DNA from: Perca fluviatilis
Lineage: Eukaryota > Chordata > Actinopteri > Perciformes > Percidae
Direction of reading: 5' to 3'
Length of the DNA stretch: 64,000 nt
Assembly: GCF_010015445.1 (NCBI RefSeq)
Contig: NC_053126.1
Location: 19,217,169-19,281,168, forward strand
A program made the position numbers and the translations under genes. This document shows positions 1 to 13,200 of this stretch, one piece after another. The notes under the pieces were generated by a model. The model searched no databases. It worked only from the letters and a program-made list of their open reading frames with translations, and was not told the DNA's origin. The first letter of the stretch is position 1, and each line of letters starts with the position of its first letter.

Positions 1-330
1 CCGGCCAAGACGGGCATTTATTACTTTGCCGCATCCCGGACAGCTCCCGCTGGCGTGCGCCAGGCAAATCCGCCATCATAATAGCAATCCGCCATGGAAC
101 AAGCGCGCCTGCTCTTAAAGGGAATGTGAGATGACGCTCTGATTGGTTATTTTCACGTTACGCCCAAACCACACCTAGCTACTTCAGACCAACCCATTTA
201 AGATTTGCGTCGGGCGCAAGAGTCATTTATCCCGCCGGTATCATAGCAACAGCGCCCGAGATCCGCCCACAAAGCTACTTGCGTTTGGTGTTTCATACTT
301 GCGTTTCAGATCGTTAAAATAGGGCCCAAT
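1..330. repeat. GC-rich interspersed repeat, cut by the window edge
   Basis: This segment is clearly more GC- and CpG-rich than the AT-rich DNA after it, and it ends near position 330 in the phrase ATCGTTAAAATAGGGCCC. I recall that phrase, with the GC-rich text before it, from multicopy repeats of several fish genomes. No open frame of note is present. The class is not assigned. It could also be a CpG-rich regulatory segment, but the abrupt change in base composition and the remembered phrase favour a repeat. Confidence 0.4.
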
Positions 331-948
331 GTCTTTCTTTAAAACAACAGCAAATTGTAAAATGAATCCTTTAACGGCTGTAGCTCTCTTCACGACAACA
401 CAGACACAGGTTGGTTCTTTGAAACGGCATGTATTGCTTTGCTCTTGTCCTTAATGCATCCACGTCACGCCGTGAGAAGTATATGTGAATGAACATAGTA
501 AGCATGTCAAATTAATTATACATTACCGAAGAAAATAAAAATACAAATTGCGCTTAGCATGAATATAAATAAAGCTTCACATGTAAGATAAAATACCTCG
601 TGGGCTGCTTGTCCTGAAAAGAGGTTCTTAAATCCTTTACTGTTCGCCTTGGCCTTCGACAACAGTGTAACTTCAACTTAATTAGCATTGTGCTCACGTT
701 AGATTTCCCTTGGTCCGTTAACAAATTCCGCAACAGTGGAAACCACAACAGAGAACTTTAGTTCCGAGAGGAACAAAAAACACAGTGAACTAAAGTTTTT
801 AACTATTACATCACATTCATTTTAACCTTTACATTGAACACATTTCTCATTTATTTACTGTATGAGATTAACTATAAATTTACTATGAATTTTGCTTTAA
901 TTATGCGTCATAAACAGCACATATTTAACAGCACTTACAACGGCAATA
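331..948. other. Non-coding AT-rich stretch
   Basis: No exon-like frame or RNA gene is visible. The two short open frames here lack coding character. It probably belongs to kcnh4 intron 1 or its upstream flank. Confidence 0.5.
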
Positions 949-1279
949 TTAACCCTTGTGTTGTCAAAGTTTTTATATCAGAAATATGGGTTTCTTTCAA
1001 CCAAAATGCCCCAAAATAACATGGATGCATGGATGTATGTTGTATGGAACCCATATAACGATCTTTGCACATAAAATTAATGATTACTTTTATTGAATAT
1101 GGGTGTTTGACCATGAATTTAAAAATAAAATGTTGAAAAAATGAAATAAACGTTTTGATAAGTATCAAAAGCATAAAACAGAGTCAAAAAAGCTGGTAAA
1201 AACACCAAAAATTCAAATTCACTTTTGACCTGGATGGACAACAAGTTCATGGTCGACAGGAAGACAACATAAGGGTTAA
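949..1279. mobile_element. TTAA-flanked non-autonomous DNA transposon (piggyBac-like MITE), copy 1
   Basis: The element is bordered by TTAA at 949-952 and 1276-1279. Its ends are inverted: CCCTTGTGTTGTC on the left and GACAACATAAGGG on the right. The inside is AT-rich with no transposase frame. TTAA target duplication with short inverted ends is the hallmark of piggyBac-type elements. A second member of the family, with the same ends, lies at 26864-27029. The right 35 bases of this copy, reverse-complemented, match the left end of the second copy. Confidence 0.75.
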
Positions 1280-2384
1280 AGACTTATGTTCTTTATCTTC
1301 AATTTGAATCTACCAAACAAATTGTCGATAGGAATGTCTGCATGTTTTCAGCAAGTCACATGTTTCTCACCTGTTCTGTTCAACATTAAACCTTAAAACT
1401 TAGGTTATAGGTTTGTGGCAGGTCAGAATATTGCAAGATATGTTGGTATTTTCTTGATCTTGTTTATTGTTTTTCCATATCCTTTTGGTGTTTTTGTGCA
1501 ATGCATAGGGCACACGGTGTAATGGTAGTAGGAGAGTCGCAACAAAATGGAAGCTCCACGCAAATGAGGCAACAGAAGTGTTTGGTGAAAATTGGCTTTT
1601 TGACACTGCTGAAAATAGATGTGTCACTCATTTAATAACTAATGTGATTCTGCCAGCAAGCACATTAAAGAATACTTAAGGGAAATTAACAACAATTACA
1701 TAATTATACTGCTATAAATTGCAATTTGTAAATAAACATTACTGTTCCTGAAGAAACAGTACTTTACTTAACAAATGTATTTATCATTTTAACATTGTTC
1801 CTACAGTTATTGTGTTCAAAAATGCAACATTATGCATCATAGTACTTTCAATAATTTCTCAAATGTAAATTCAACCTTAAAAAAACATCTGAAATGTTGT
1901 TCTGCTCTTGTGTTGCCACTCTGAACCTCCCAGATAGCAATAGTATTTTCCTATTTGGAGAAGCTCCTTGTTTTGTACAGTGTTTTACACAACCTTTTTG
2001 TCCAGAGCACGCAGCATTTGAATATATATACTATACCTAAACCCCCACAAACTGTGCATGTGTCTGTGCTATTGCATAATTAAAATAGAGTCTAACAATT
2101 AGACGGTAGTTGTTTATTTTCATACTTCGACAGTAATAATGTTCACCCACCGTCCATTAATGTTGACCCTGGATGTTTTATGTTTGTTCCTGCCCTCCGA
2201 GTCCAACTTAGTTAGTGTTAGTGTGCACCATGCCTCAGAATAAACAGAGTAGAAAGTCAGCTCTCTTCAGAACACGATGAAAGGTGTGACAGAGTGTGTA
2301 TGGGTCAGACTGTCCATGTCCTTTACAACTTGACAAATTCACAAATTCAGTGTGATTACACTATCTCTGTCTGTATCTCCCTAT
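1280..2384. other. Non-coding stretch, no gene seen
   Basis: AT-rich sequence without recognisable exons, RNA genes or clear repeat ends. Likely intronic or upstream DNA of kcnh4. Confidence 0.45.
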
Positions 2385-2426
2385 CACACACACACACACA
2401 CACACAGACACACACACACACACACA
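2385..2426. repeat. (CA)n microsatellite
   Basis: About 20 CA units with one GA interruption near the middle. Short open frames across it on either strand are artefacts of the dinucleotide run. Confidence 0.95.
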
Positions 2427-5400
2427 GCAGACATTTTCTCAATCTTAGCTGCCACAATACCTCTGTATCAGATGTGCAAGTGGGCTGACTGACCAAGTAG
2501 ATGAGTGGGAGGTACAGTAAATGGGCCAACTGACAAGAGATGATGAAAGCCCGATTCAATCTGAAAAATTGCCTTGAATCCATCTTGGTGTAATGGAAAG
2601 CCTTTTTGTGTGATGTTGGCATCTTTTTGAAGACAAGGCGGGGGAACTTATTTCAATTCATATCTATATGCAGAACAAATACTACAACTATCCACAGTGG
2701 GGATGTCAATTGAGAATGGTCTCAGGGGAATTGAGGTGAAAAAAAAAAAAAAAATATTCTTATGGGCCAATTAAAATATCATTACATATCAGTTTTGCTC
2801 AGCCATCCTCTTTGAAAGCAAAAAAAAAAAAAAACTCCCTCATTTAACCAATCGCTACCTCCAAATATAAGTAATTAATGTCAGCTAAATACATAATTGA
2901 ATTGATGGTTTAGAGTAACATTTATGATATAATGTAACATATGTATATACATATATAATTATCATATAATATTTTTACTTTGTGGACTGCAGGGTCAAGA
3001 GGATCATAGATCTGGATTTTATAATTGTTTCAGTGATATAGTAGTACTGTACCAGCCATAGAAAGCTGTAGTGTAGCTTTTGTTATCCTATCTTGCCTGG
3101 GTAGGTGTTGAAATGGCATGTTTCTCCTCCTCATAAGTGCCATAATGGATAGTTAAGGAAAACACAATGACTCTTAACGATATGAGTCATTGTGTTTGAG
3201 AGACTGTAATTTAACTTAAAAAAAAGCAAATGTTGTTGGTGAATGCCAAGTAGAGTTGTTGATATAGCAATGAATAAGAAATTTGATTAAATGATTCACA
3301 ACATGCAATGATTTTCTATCTAAGCTTTGACATTAGCATTTACTGACAAGAAATTACTGTGAGTAAGTTTCACATCTAAACAATTATTTGGCCAGTCGGG
3401 CACTGATGGCTGTCAGTGTGAGCCATACTATTCTCTAGCGTAACATGAAGCCATAGAAACAGGCTGAGGAGAGGGAAGACATAGAGGAAAGTGGAAGAGT
3501 TTGATTTTAGTGACAGGATCTGACAACTGGCAGTAAGGGATGTGACCAAGATATACCTTTGCTCGTGAAGATTACAGTCGAGACAGCAATCTGACTGATT
3601 TGCATCAATATTGATAAAATTGATGAGTGTAAGTAATCACGTGATTTAAGAATATCTGCTCAAGGGGCTCAAAGGGCTTCAGTTTTAGAGTAATTTTAGT
3701 AAATCCTCACTCATTCATAAGCACTTAAGCTGTTAATCAAATCAAAATCAATCAAATCCGTCACATGTTGAGTACGAATCAGAACGAGGCCAATATTATA
3801 GATTCTTTTTTTTGTTCATCTGTGTTTCATGAGGCACAGTATCTTCATAACCCTGTAGATGCAAATTGCAGCACTGGCATATGTTTCATTTTTTTCCGAC
3901 ACAAATTGCCATGGCAACAAGAGCGTGCACAGATCTTAATTTAGTTTCATCCGAGATAAACTGCACACTTATCAGGTAGAGAATATCCACACATTACTAA
4001 TTACATGTCTTTTCCTCTTTGAAACAAACACTTGTTAACACCCCCTCCATGCTGCCTGCTCGCTAATTATTTTCTGGTTTAAAAGTAATAGAAACTAGAT
4101 TAGGTGAATCTAAAGCAGCTGCATGTGGTATTATCAGTCAGTGTTTACTTTCCTAGCTGTAGGGAGGTAACAAAGCATCTTTCTTGTTAAAACTGGTTGC
4201 AGTACAGGTTCAGTGTTGTCTTTGCAGTTCATCATGTTGAAATTGAATCAGCTTGCATTCAGCGACTGAACAAATAATGAAAGAAGACACCATTAAGTGG
4301 ACTCGGTTCATCTGTCTAAATATTGAAGGGATATTTAGGGTTATGTGGAGACGAGTGAAAGCAGACATGCATTTGTCAGTAAATGATGATGATATTTTGC
4401 TTTCATTTCTCTTAAACCCTTTAGTGCATAGCCCCATATTTCAAAAATTCTGCAGCTTATACAGAATGTATTAAATCAGGCCGGCTTCTTTATTTCCAAG
4501 CTCTATGTTTTGTTAAGCAGATGTTAGCTTGTAATGAGGTAGATTACTCACACAACATACATACATATGGTGTCATGCTTGACCTTGTGATTTCTAGGTA
4601 AATTCTTTCTATTCACATGGCAGTCTGTCACAGCCCTTCTAATAAATGAATCTGAAGAAACTCTTTGATATGTAACTATTCTGTGTTTTATTACAAAAGA
4701 GACATAAAACAGCTTTCCGATTAAATTCAGTTGTCTAGTTGCAGTTTCATTATCTACACTTCCTACCCTAAGATTACTCTTCAATGTTCCAGCAGTTAGC
4801 AACTATATTTTTTTAAACAATGCTTTCATTTTCAAGTATCTGTCTGAATTGACAAAGCTGGACATCTTCATGATTATTCCACAGACATGAAAGCATATTT
4901 TAGACAGAGAAGTATTCTCTCTCTTGCCTTATGTGAGCATGTGTTATGTAATAACTGAATATTGAAATTTGAGTTAAAATATGCTTCTCAGCTGAGTTAG
5001 AGTCTATGTAGTTTTTTTAATATATTGCCAGAAAAAGGAATCAATCTTCGGAGTGAAAACAGATTTTTAAATCAACAAAATACAAAGAAATGTAATCTTT
5101 GCAGCAACAAGCAATATAACTTAAAATAATTCCCAAGAAATGTTAAAGACAGATTTCAAAATAAGAGTGTCACAAAAAAAATATAGGCCTACTTGCAAAT
5201 GTGTGTAAAACATCTTAAAGGGAATAGTTTTTCAGACATTTTTGCTATTGTGCTAAGACTTGAGAAAATAGAACTGTCTTTGGTGTAAGATTGAAACTGG
5301 GAATAAACAGCAAAACTGTCTCTGTCTAGAGGCATCAAAATCTGCCTATCAACTCATTGATACTTTGTAGGCCTATATTGTACAGGGAGTGATGTGCTAT

Positions 5401-5605
5401 TTCTGGGTCAGTAGAACCAGTCCCTTCTTGGAGTCTCAGGTTTATAAGGTGCATGCATATGCATATGGATAAAACTAATGTCTTATACAAAAGTTCTGCA
5501 ATCATACCCGAAGGTTCTAATGTTCAGTTTTTGTTTAAATTGTTTTAGATAGGTGTTGCTTTAACTTTATGGTCATTTTAGAAGATAGTTAGTGTTGATG
5601 TTGGA
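2427..5605. other. Non-coding stretch, no gene seen
   Basis: Mostly AT-rich DNA with short poly-A runs (around 2739-2755 and 2820-2834). No exon of kcnh4 or any other gene was recognised. In particular I did not see the short first coding exon expected for ELK channels, whose product begins MPV. Confidence 0.4.
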
Positions 5606-6002
5606 CTGTATAGACCTTTTTCACAGCAGACATGTTGACATGTCATAGTAGGAAAAAGCACAGGTGTATTCAAAAACATTAATGACTGATTAATGGCTGC
5701 ATTCCGCTTAGGAGAGGCCCTGGTATTAAACCATTAATGATGGCTGCATTCCACTTCGGAGAGGCCCTGGTATTAAACCATTAATGATGGCTGCATTCCA
5801 CTTAGGAGAGGCCCTGGTATTAAACCATTAATGATGGCTGCATTCCACTTAGGAGAGGCCCTGGTATTGTGCATGCTGACTCACTGAAATAGCTTACTGG
5901 GACACTTGATGGAACTGAGCCATCGTTAAGGTTATCAACTTCAGCTGTGCTTTTCCTACTATGACAAGTCAAAATGTCTGCTGTGAAAAAGGTCCATACA
6001 GG
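5606..6002. mobile_element. Foldback/MITE with long inverted ends and an internal 47-bp tandem array
   Basis: The left arm (about 5606-5663) and right arm (about 5944-6002) are inverted copies of roughly 50 bases. Both contain GACCTTTTTCACAGCAGACA and TGTCATAGTAGGAAAA. Between them four tandem units begin at 5695, 5742, 5789 and 5836, a constant 47-bp period, each holding GGCTGCATTCC and GGAGAGGCCCTGGTATT. There is no coding frame. The transposon superfamily is not certain. Confidence 0.8.
5695..5868. repeat. 47-bp tandem repeat, four units
   Basis: The units start at 5695, 5742, 5789 and 5836 with exactly equal spacing and only one or two base changes between them. Unlike a CRISPR array there are no unique spacers: the whole period is repeated. 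Confidence 0.93.
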
Positions 6003-6467
6003 GCTTTAAATTAACGCCCACCAATCCGCCAAATGTGGGTAAAAATTCACTTTGGCTAGTAACATTGTAAAGTTACTAGCCAATTTGGCCGGTGATGAAT
6101 GTGAATTAGGCCTACTGCGTCTCTTTGAATCTGCAGTTTGACTCATTGTTGCCAGATTGGTCTGTCTAGTTTTGTGTGTTTGGCTTGGTAACATAATTTT
6201 TATCTGGCAACACTGCTTGTAGTACTAATCCTACATTTCCCATGAACACCATGTTCTGATGTGTCGTTCAACCCTTGGCTACGTGCCTAGCCTGTGTGGT
6301 ATCGATTGCGAGCTACGCTGAAACGGAGAAGAAGAACGCAACGGTGATAAACAAACCAGAGGAGCTGAAGTTAAAGTAATGTTAGTTAGGAAAAAACAAA
6401 ACAAACGTGTGGCTAGTGGAAAATCAACTAGCCATGTTGGCTGGTGATCAAAAAACTTAAAGTCCTG
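5999..6467. mobile_element. Non-autonomous hAT-like element
   Basis: The left end CAGGGCTTTAAATT is mirrored at the right end, whose reverse complement reads CAGGACTTTAAGTT, 12 of 14 bases alike. The sub-terminal text on both sides repeats a GGCTAGT / ACTAGCC theme. No transposase is encoded and I see no clear 8-bp target duplication. It directly abuts the foldback element on its left. Confidence 0.55.
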
Positions 6468-6664
6468 ACCAGTCCTGACTGTGTTCCCGTTATTTAGCCT
6501 AAACTCTCTGATGAATAATGGACAAAATTATTAAAACACCTGTTGGTATAACGCAATACAATTTAACAGCACTACAAACTGCATCCCCAAAAATCATCAT
6601 TACGTTAAATCAACTCTCTAAAGCGGTTTGGGAGTGATTTGCAGGGTTCTGTTAATTTGTTATG

Positions 6665-6843
6665 TGTCGAAAGGAGCCAGGTGAGGTGTTTCTCGCATCT
6701 GATCAGGATATCCCCTCTGGGCACCTTCCTTTGGAGGTTTCTGGAGCACGTCCAACTGGTAGGAGACCTCGGGGTAGATCTTGCTTATTAGCCTGCTGCC
6801 ACCGCAACAAGGCCCCAGATAAGCAACAGAAAATGGATGGATC
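6665..6843 (+). mobile_element. Degenerate 3' end of a LINE-type retroelement
   Basis: The text resembles the common fish LINE 3' end in which a frame ending in RPRGR is followed by a GATAAGC...ATGGATGGAT tail. Here a short frame reads TGRRPRGRS, and the tail at about 6818-6842 reads GATAAGCAACAGAAAATGGA. The copy is short, diverged and 5'-truncated. Confidence 0.5.
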
Positions 6844-7299
6844 TTTTAAAATATATGTGTGTAAAATCCGAAAGGCAGAATGAAAACTGCTAATTAAGGG
6901 TCAAAGCCTTATAGAGGCGTTCGTCCCCAATGGAGCCAGCTGGAGCCCTGCATATATCCTTAGACTTCATACACACCAGCTTACTTCAAAGCACTCTCTG
7001 ATACACTTGACTATTTAAGGGCTCTGAGCTGAAGGCAGACAGAATGACTCAGAAAAAGGAGAAAAAAATGTTTTCTGTTGGTGCAACAACAAACAAATCA
7101 AATCTGGACTGAAGTATGTATAGGAAGGGTGGAACGAGAACACAACCTGTTCGCCCATCTCTGAATGTCTTTTTTTCTTTCAGAGCTACAGCTGTGCAGT
7201 AAGAAAAGCCCAAAATATTGCCTGTTGTTCAATCAGTCTTTTCTATTCCTCAGGGTCACACAGTAGCTTTAACTTCAACCTTTATTTCTTCCCTTGCAG
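6844..7299. other. kcnh4 intron 1, 3' part
   Basis: This stretch leads to the acceptor of the first visible kcnh4 exon, a pyrimidine-rich tract ending TTGCAG at 7299. The in-frame text before the acceptor is open but does not resemble an ELK amino terminus, so it is read as intron. Confidence 0.6.
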
Positions 7300-10200
7300 A
7301 CAGTAACTTCCTACTGGGAAATGCTCAGGGTCGTCATGGCTACCCAATTGTGTACTGCTCTGACGGGTTTTGTGAGCTGACCGGCTTTGTTCGGACTGAG
7401 GTGATGCAGAAAACATGTACCTGCAGCTTCCTGCATGGAGCCGAGACCTACGAGAGTGTAATCCAACAGGTAGTCAAAGCTCTGGAGTGCCAGCAGGCGT
7501 ATCAGGGAGAAGTCTGCTTCTATAGGAAAAATGGTGAGGATCATATGCACATGATCACCCAGATGTTGAGTTGGCCATGCACTGTGAAACACACGTTTTA
7601 ATATTGTATTTAAACCTAACCTAAAAGTATTAGAGAATTGGTGATGATGTCATCAATTTAAACCATCTTCCTGTCCTTTCTTTCACTGTGACAACAGTTT
7701 TTTAAAGAAAGCACACAGAAGGGAGTAAGGAGAGGTTAGCTACAAGAAAGAAAGAAAATTGTTATTCCAGTTTTAATAGAAATCCAATAATCATTTTAGG
7801 GGGAAGAACTAGCTGTATTGTTGTTGGGTAATTTCAGTGTAATAACTTGTTTAATATCCACAGGAAATCCATTTCCGTGCCTCCTGGATATTGTGCCAAT
7901 CAAAAATGAGAAAGGTGAGGTGGTGCTGTTCCTCTTGTCCTTTAAAGACATCAGTGAATCATATGGGAAAAGCCATCACCAAGGAGACGGTGAGGCCTGG
8001 TTACATGCATTTCCTAGCTTTAAAATGTCCCATTTATATTTCATCTTCCAAAGTCATGCTGTTACATTCATTTATAAAATTCAAAGCTAAATGGAATACG
8101 GCACTTACAGTGTTACAGTTACAGTGACTATTGTGGTTTTGCTCACAGGTGTGTCAGAGGCTGCTCACCAGAGCAGGGAAAGCAATCGATCACACTTTTC
8201 TCAAGCTCGAGAAGGGGGGAGGACTATTCTGCACAACCTAACCAACCTGTTCACCAAGAGGGGCAAGAGGAATCTGACTAATGTGAGTGCAAACCACTGG
8301 ATCATAAGATCATTAAACCCACAATATAAAAACAGTTTGAGTCTCAATATTTCAAAAATTCCTTTCCTCAGAATAAACACATCTGCTCTCTTCAAACCCC
8401 TGCTGTCCAATCAGCAAGCCTATTGTTAATTCAATCCTATTCAAAATTCAATATGGTGATAATGCTGAATGATGATAGGCAGGTGTACGGATACTCTCAG
8501 TGTTTTTTTTGCTGAGCTCATTAATGCTAGCACTATTTTTTACATTTTGGTTTCATTTATCCAAAGAACTCATTATACATCAGGGTTCAAGGTGGCCGTG
8601 GCATATAATCCAAGCACTTTTGTTAAGTAAGTTCTCTCCAACTGTTGATTCAGAACTACGGCGCTGGGATGTAAACGAGAGCAATGCAGGTTAAAATCTC
8701 ATACCTTCCGTTTTTCACAGATTTTTATGTGATTCATATTTGCCCTTGTCTTTCAGAGTGTATTTCAGAAACCGTCTCTACCTGAGTACAAGGTGGCAGC
8801 TGTTAAGAAGTCACGTTTCATCCTGCTACACTACAGCATCTCCAAGGCCTTGTGGGACTGGCTAATTCTACTGGCGACCTTCTACGTTGCTGTCGCTGTG
8901 CCTTATGACATCTGCTTTGTCAGTCATGATGAGGGCAGCGACTATCACTCACTTGTCAGCCGCAGCACCAGTGACATAGCAGTGGAGATGCTCTTCATAC
9001 TTGGTATGATGTATTTGATTAAAACATTTCCGTTACCATTGTATGCTTGCAGTCACGTCTTTCTCCAGATAGTAGGAGATTGTATTCAAACATCTATCTG
9101 TGACATAATTGGTAGCTTGTACCACTATCATTTTAAAATAACATATCCTGCACTGACTGCATGCTGCACAACCAAACTGTTAAAGCAAAGCAGTGTTATG
9201 AAGAGAGACAACAATGTTCAGTTTAATATTTCCTGGTGCAGCTGCAGTGGTTTCCCTGGCAATGGCTAACCCCGGACTTCCTCCCCTTCCTTTCCTCACC
9301 CACTCAGGGTGTCTCTGTTGCCCCAGGTTACGAATCCTAATAAGATTTTTCTCACTTCGCCCCACTTTTCCTTTCAAATGAAGTGTGATAGCACATCTGT
9401 AGTGAGGCTCTCTGACTCCCTCTTTCTCAACCAGTTTGTCTGGGGAAACATTTTGCTCACCTGGAATCACATGCTGTTCTTTTCTTTTTGTAAAAGTAAA
9501 CCATTTACAGTGGAGAACTACTACAAATGTTTGTCCCTGAACCAGCTTCATTTAAATTCATGAACACTATCTAATCAATCTCATTGCAATACACAAAAGA
9601 AGAACTTGTCTCTTGAGTGTATCAAGTGAAACCGTAATATACTTCGATGTATTGCAATACTTTGGTCATATGTTTGCTAGGAAATACTGCTCATGTCCAT
9701 TTTAGCCTGCATTTTAATGTGTTTTTTAATCATCAATGTAGAGCATTTTTTCAAATGAATAATTACTTTCAAATAATTAACAACTGGCACAACATATGTA
9801 CTGAAATATAAAAAATTACATCATCTCACCTCTTGCAGCAATTTTTTTTGCCCCCAATATCCATAGAATGTTTTGTAATGTTTGCATCTGTAATAGTTAC
9901 TGCAGCTATTATTTTAAGATTAGCTAATAGGCGTATTGCGATTTAATCACTTATAATTTGTTTTTTTCCTAGTAAAATACAAATGAATAACCAATTTTAT
10001 AATTGTGAAGTATTTATTATTAATTCATTTACTTGAATTATTTTTGTATGTACCTGAGCTATAGGCAAGGCAAGGCAAGGCAAGGCAGCTTTATTTGTAT
10101 AGCACATTTCAGCAACAGGGCAATTCAAAGTGCTTTACATAAAAACGATAAAAAAATGAAAAACAGATCAAATACGAGAAAAAACGTTACAGTGCAGCAT

Positions 10201-13200
10201 AAGAAATTAAACATGAAAGAGTAGTTAAAAAACAGTTACAAATATAAAAGCAGATAAAATACGAGATTTTAAGCTGCTAGTATGGGACAATGTACAAGCC
10301 GTTGCTCTATACACGTAATCCACCCGCAATCCTTGCCATTCCCAGAACGGGCTGGTCCCACCAGTCTTACTTTTTAATTCTCTTTATATGCTTATATAGA
10401 TTGTCACACAGTTTCAACAATGCATAAACTACCAATCTGCCCAGCTTAGACCTAAATCTATAATGCAATTATAAAAAAAAACATTTATTTTCTTTTTTTC
10501 TGTTATGTGATACCTTTCCTGCGCTTCTCTCCTTTTCAGATATTATTCTGAATTTCCGTACAACCTATGTGAGTCAGTCAGGTCAGGTAGTGTACGACGC
10601 CCGCTCCATCTACCTCCATTACTGCACCACTTGGTTCTTTGTGGATCTGATCGCAGCGTTGCCCTTTGACCTTCTCTATGCTTTCAACATCACAGTGGTA
10701 AGATTATCGTTTGACATTTCTCGAAGTACAGTGTGCCCCCAGGTTTTATACTTTCCTGTCTCTGTAAGTCCACTAACACTAACTAAGACAGACCACTAAG
10801 TTTTAGTAGTGTTGTTCCCCTAGAACATTCCACTTCAACCACTTCACTGAGCACTCTCATTTGTCTGCTCGCTTCAGTTTATTCTCCAGAGAAACAGTAT
10901 CTTTCTCAAAGATAAGTTTTACTTTGGAGCAGACCTCTCAGAAAGACATCTCTTTATCAGGGCTTCAAACCTTTCAGTTTGCCATTGCACTGCGCTAATT
11001 TAATAAATTAATGAATTCATCTTATTGTGTTTTAGTTTATTTTGATCTTCTATTTTATTTAGTTTGACTATACTTAAAATTCAGTTTATGTGTCGTTTCA
11101 TGTTGTCCTTGTGTTTCTTTTATATCTTTTCTTAATACCTTTCTGTCTTATGTAAATGTACAAATAAACTTGTCTGGCCTCTAACTACTCTAAGCCTTGG
11201 TTTTGTTGAAATTGACTCTGGATAACAACTTTCCTGCTAATAGCAACATTAAATTCAGAGCAAGCGCTTCACAATAGAGACTATTAAAATACTCTAAATG
11301 AAGAAGAAAAAAGAGGATGGGTCACAGGTTATAGCAACAAATCTATCTAATAGAACAAGTGTGGGTTAAAACTGCATGTGTAGAAATAGTTTTAACGAAG
11401 TGATACAAAAAAAGGAAAGTGATACAAAATGATCCAACTTGTATGTACAGTATGTTCTGCTCTCTCTCTCTCTCTCTGTCTCTACTCACCTAGACCTCGC
11501 TAGTGCACTTGTTGAAGACGCTTCGTCTGCTGCGTCTACTGCGCCTGTTACAGAAACTGGATCGCTACTCCCAGTACAGCGCTGTGGTCCTGACCCTGCT
11601 CATGTCTGTGTTTGCTCTGCTGGCTCACTGGATGGCTTGTGTCTGGTATGTCATTGGACGCAAGGAGATAGAAAGCAGTGACCCCATTACCTGGGACATA
11701 GGTGAGCACATTGTGAGTGTTTGACAGCTCCAACACCACTAAATCAAGAGTATAATGTTCTTTCTCACTCATTAAGCTTTGCTGAGACATTTTTAGTGTC
11801 TCTCTTGGCAACCCCAAAGGGCCAGTACTGCACATCTTTAGCCATGCTTGTCTCCTCTCAGCCTGGAGGAAGTTCAGGTCACAGACTAAATCCATTATAT
11901 CACCAGTCATGCATTATATCATTCTACATTATACAATCACCTACCAAAGGAGAAAGTGTCATCTATTAAAGCAGACTTATTAGTTTTGTCACCTAAGGCC
12001 CTTACAGTCTTATGCAACCTTCTTCTGACATTGTCCACCAGGCTGGCTTCAGGAGTTGGGAAAGCGTCTGGACACACCATACATCAACCGCACCATGGGT
12101 GGTCCCTCCATCACTAGTGCCTACATCGCCTCTCTCTACTTCACCCTCAGTAGCCTCACCAGTGTCGGTTTTGGCAACGTGTGTGCCAATACAGACGCCG
12201 AGAAAATCTTCTCCATCTGCATTATGCTCATGGGTGGTGAGTTTACTGGTGTCACAGAAAATTGCCAGAATTATGAGAAATGCTGTGAGTATATCATCAT
12301 GTTACTCCCTCTCCCACCTCTAGCCCTGATGCACGCAGTGGTCTTCGGCAACGTGACAGCCATCATCCAGCGCATGTACTCACGGCGCTCTCTCTACCAC
12401 ACCCGAATGAAGGATCTCAAGGACTTCATCCGTGTGCATCGGCTGCCTCAGCTGTTAAAGCAGAGGATGCTAGAGTACTTTCAGTCCACCTGGTCTGTCA
12501 ACAATGGCATCAATGCTAATGAGGTGGGTATGGAATCAAGAATTAGAAACCACTTGCCTGTGATATCTTTGAACATTTTAGCCCTAATAAGAAGTGTTTT
12601 TCTGCTTGTCTGTTTTTCATAAGTAACTGTACAATATATGAACTGTTGAATGTCTGGGCTGCAAATGTCTGTTTTGTGAAGAAAAAATAAATTTTGTGTG
12701 GGTGCTAGAGTCTACATTCAGAAATGTCACCCTTAAAATGTGGGTCATCTCAAATTCTCTGGTGTCTTATTCCATTTCCTTATGTAGACGGCACTTTGTT
12801 GCAAATAGAACTTCAGTAACAAATGCCAGAACCAATCTAGGAGAAGTTTCCTATAATTACTTTGTTGAGTTGAAATAGAAAGAATACTTATTAACACCCT
12901 CACTGCCACCATCTGTGGATAATTAATTCACTGTTGAAGGTAACAGACAGCCACTGATTTTGAGAACATGCTGGCTTTAACACCTTGTGTCTGTTTTTAC
13001 TGAGCAGCTTTGCAGGTTGTGTGTGCATAAACCTTTAAAACAACAATCTGTGCCTTTTTTGTCTATGAGTATTTTAACATAGATCATCGTACATCATGTG
13101 ATTTTTTTAGGGGAGAGAGAGACTCCTAAATAGAGCACCATGAGTATAGTTTTGTTTCAGGTGACCTGGTGTAGTCACATGCCTTTGGCGGTAACTCTGG

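Noticed and set aside
5695..5868. Regular repeats suggesting a CRISPR array
   Set aside because: The repeat units are directly adjacent with no unique spacers, and the host is a vertebrate; it is a tandem array inside a MITE.
1..7299. Expected hcrt (orexin) gene beside kcnh4
   Set aside because: No frame with the orexin cysteine pattern or signal peptide was found; it may lie outside the window or have moved.
7218..7299. Upstream extension of the first visible kcnh4 exon
   Set aside because: The frame is open but starts from a non-ATG codon, does not resemble an ELK amino terminus, and ends at a good splice acceptor.
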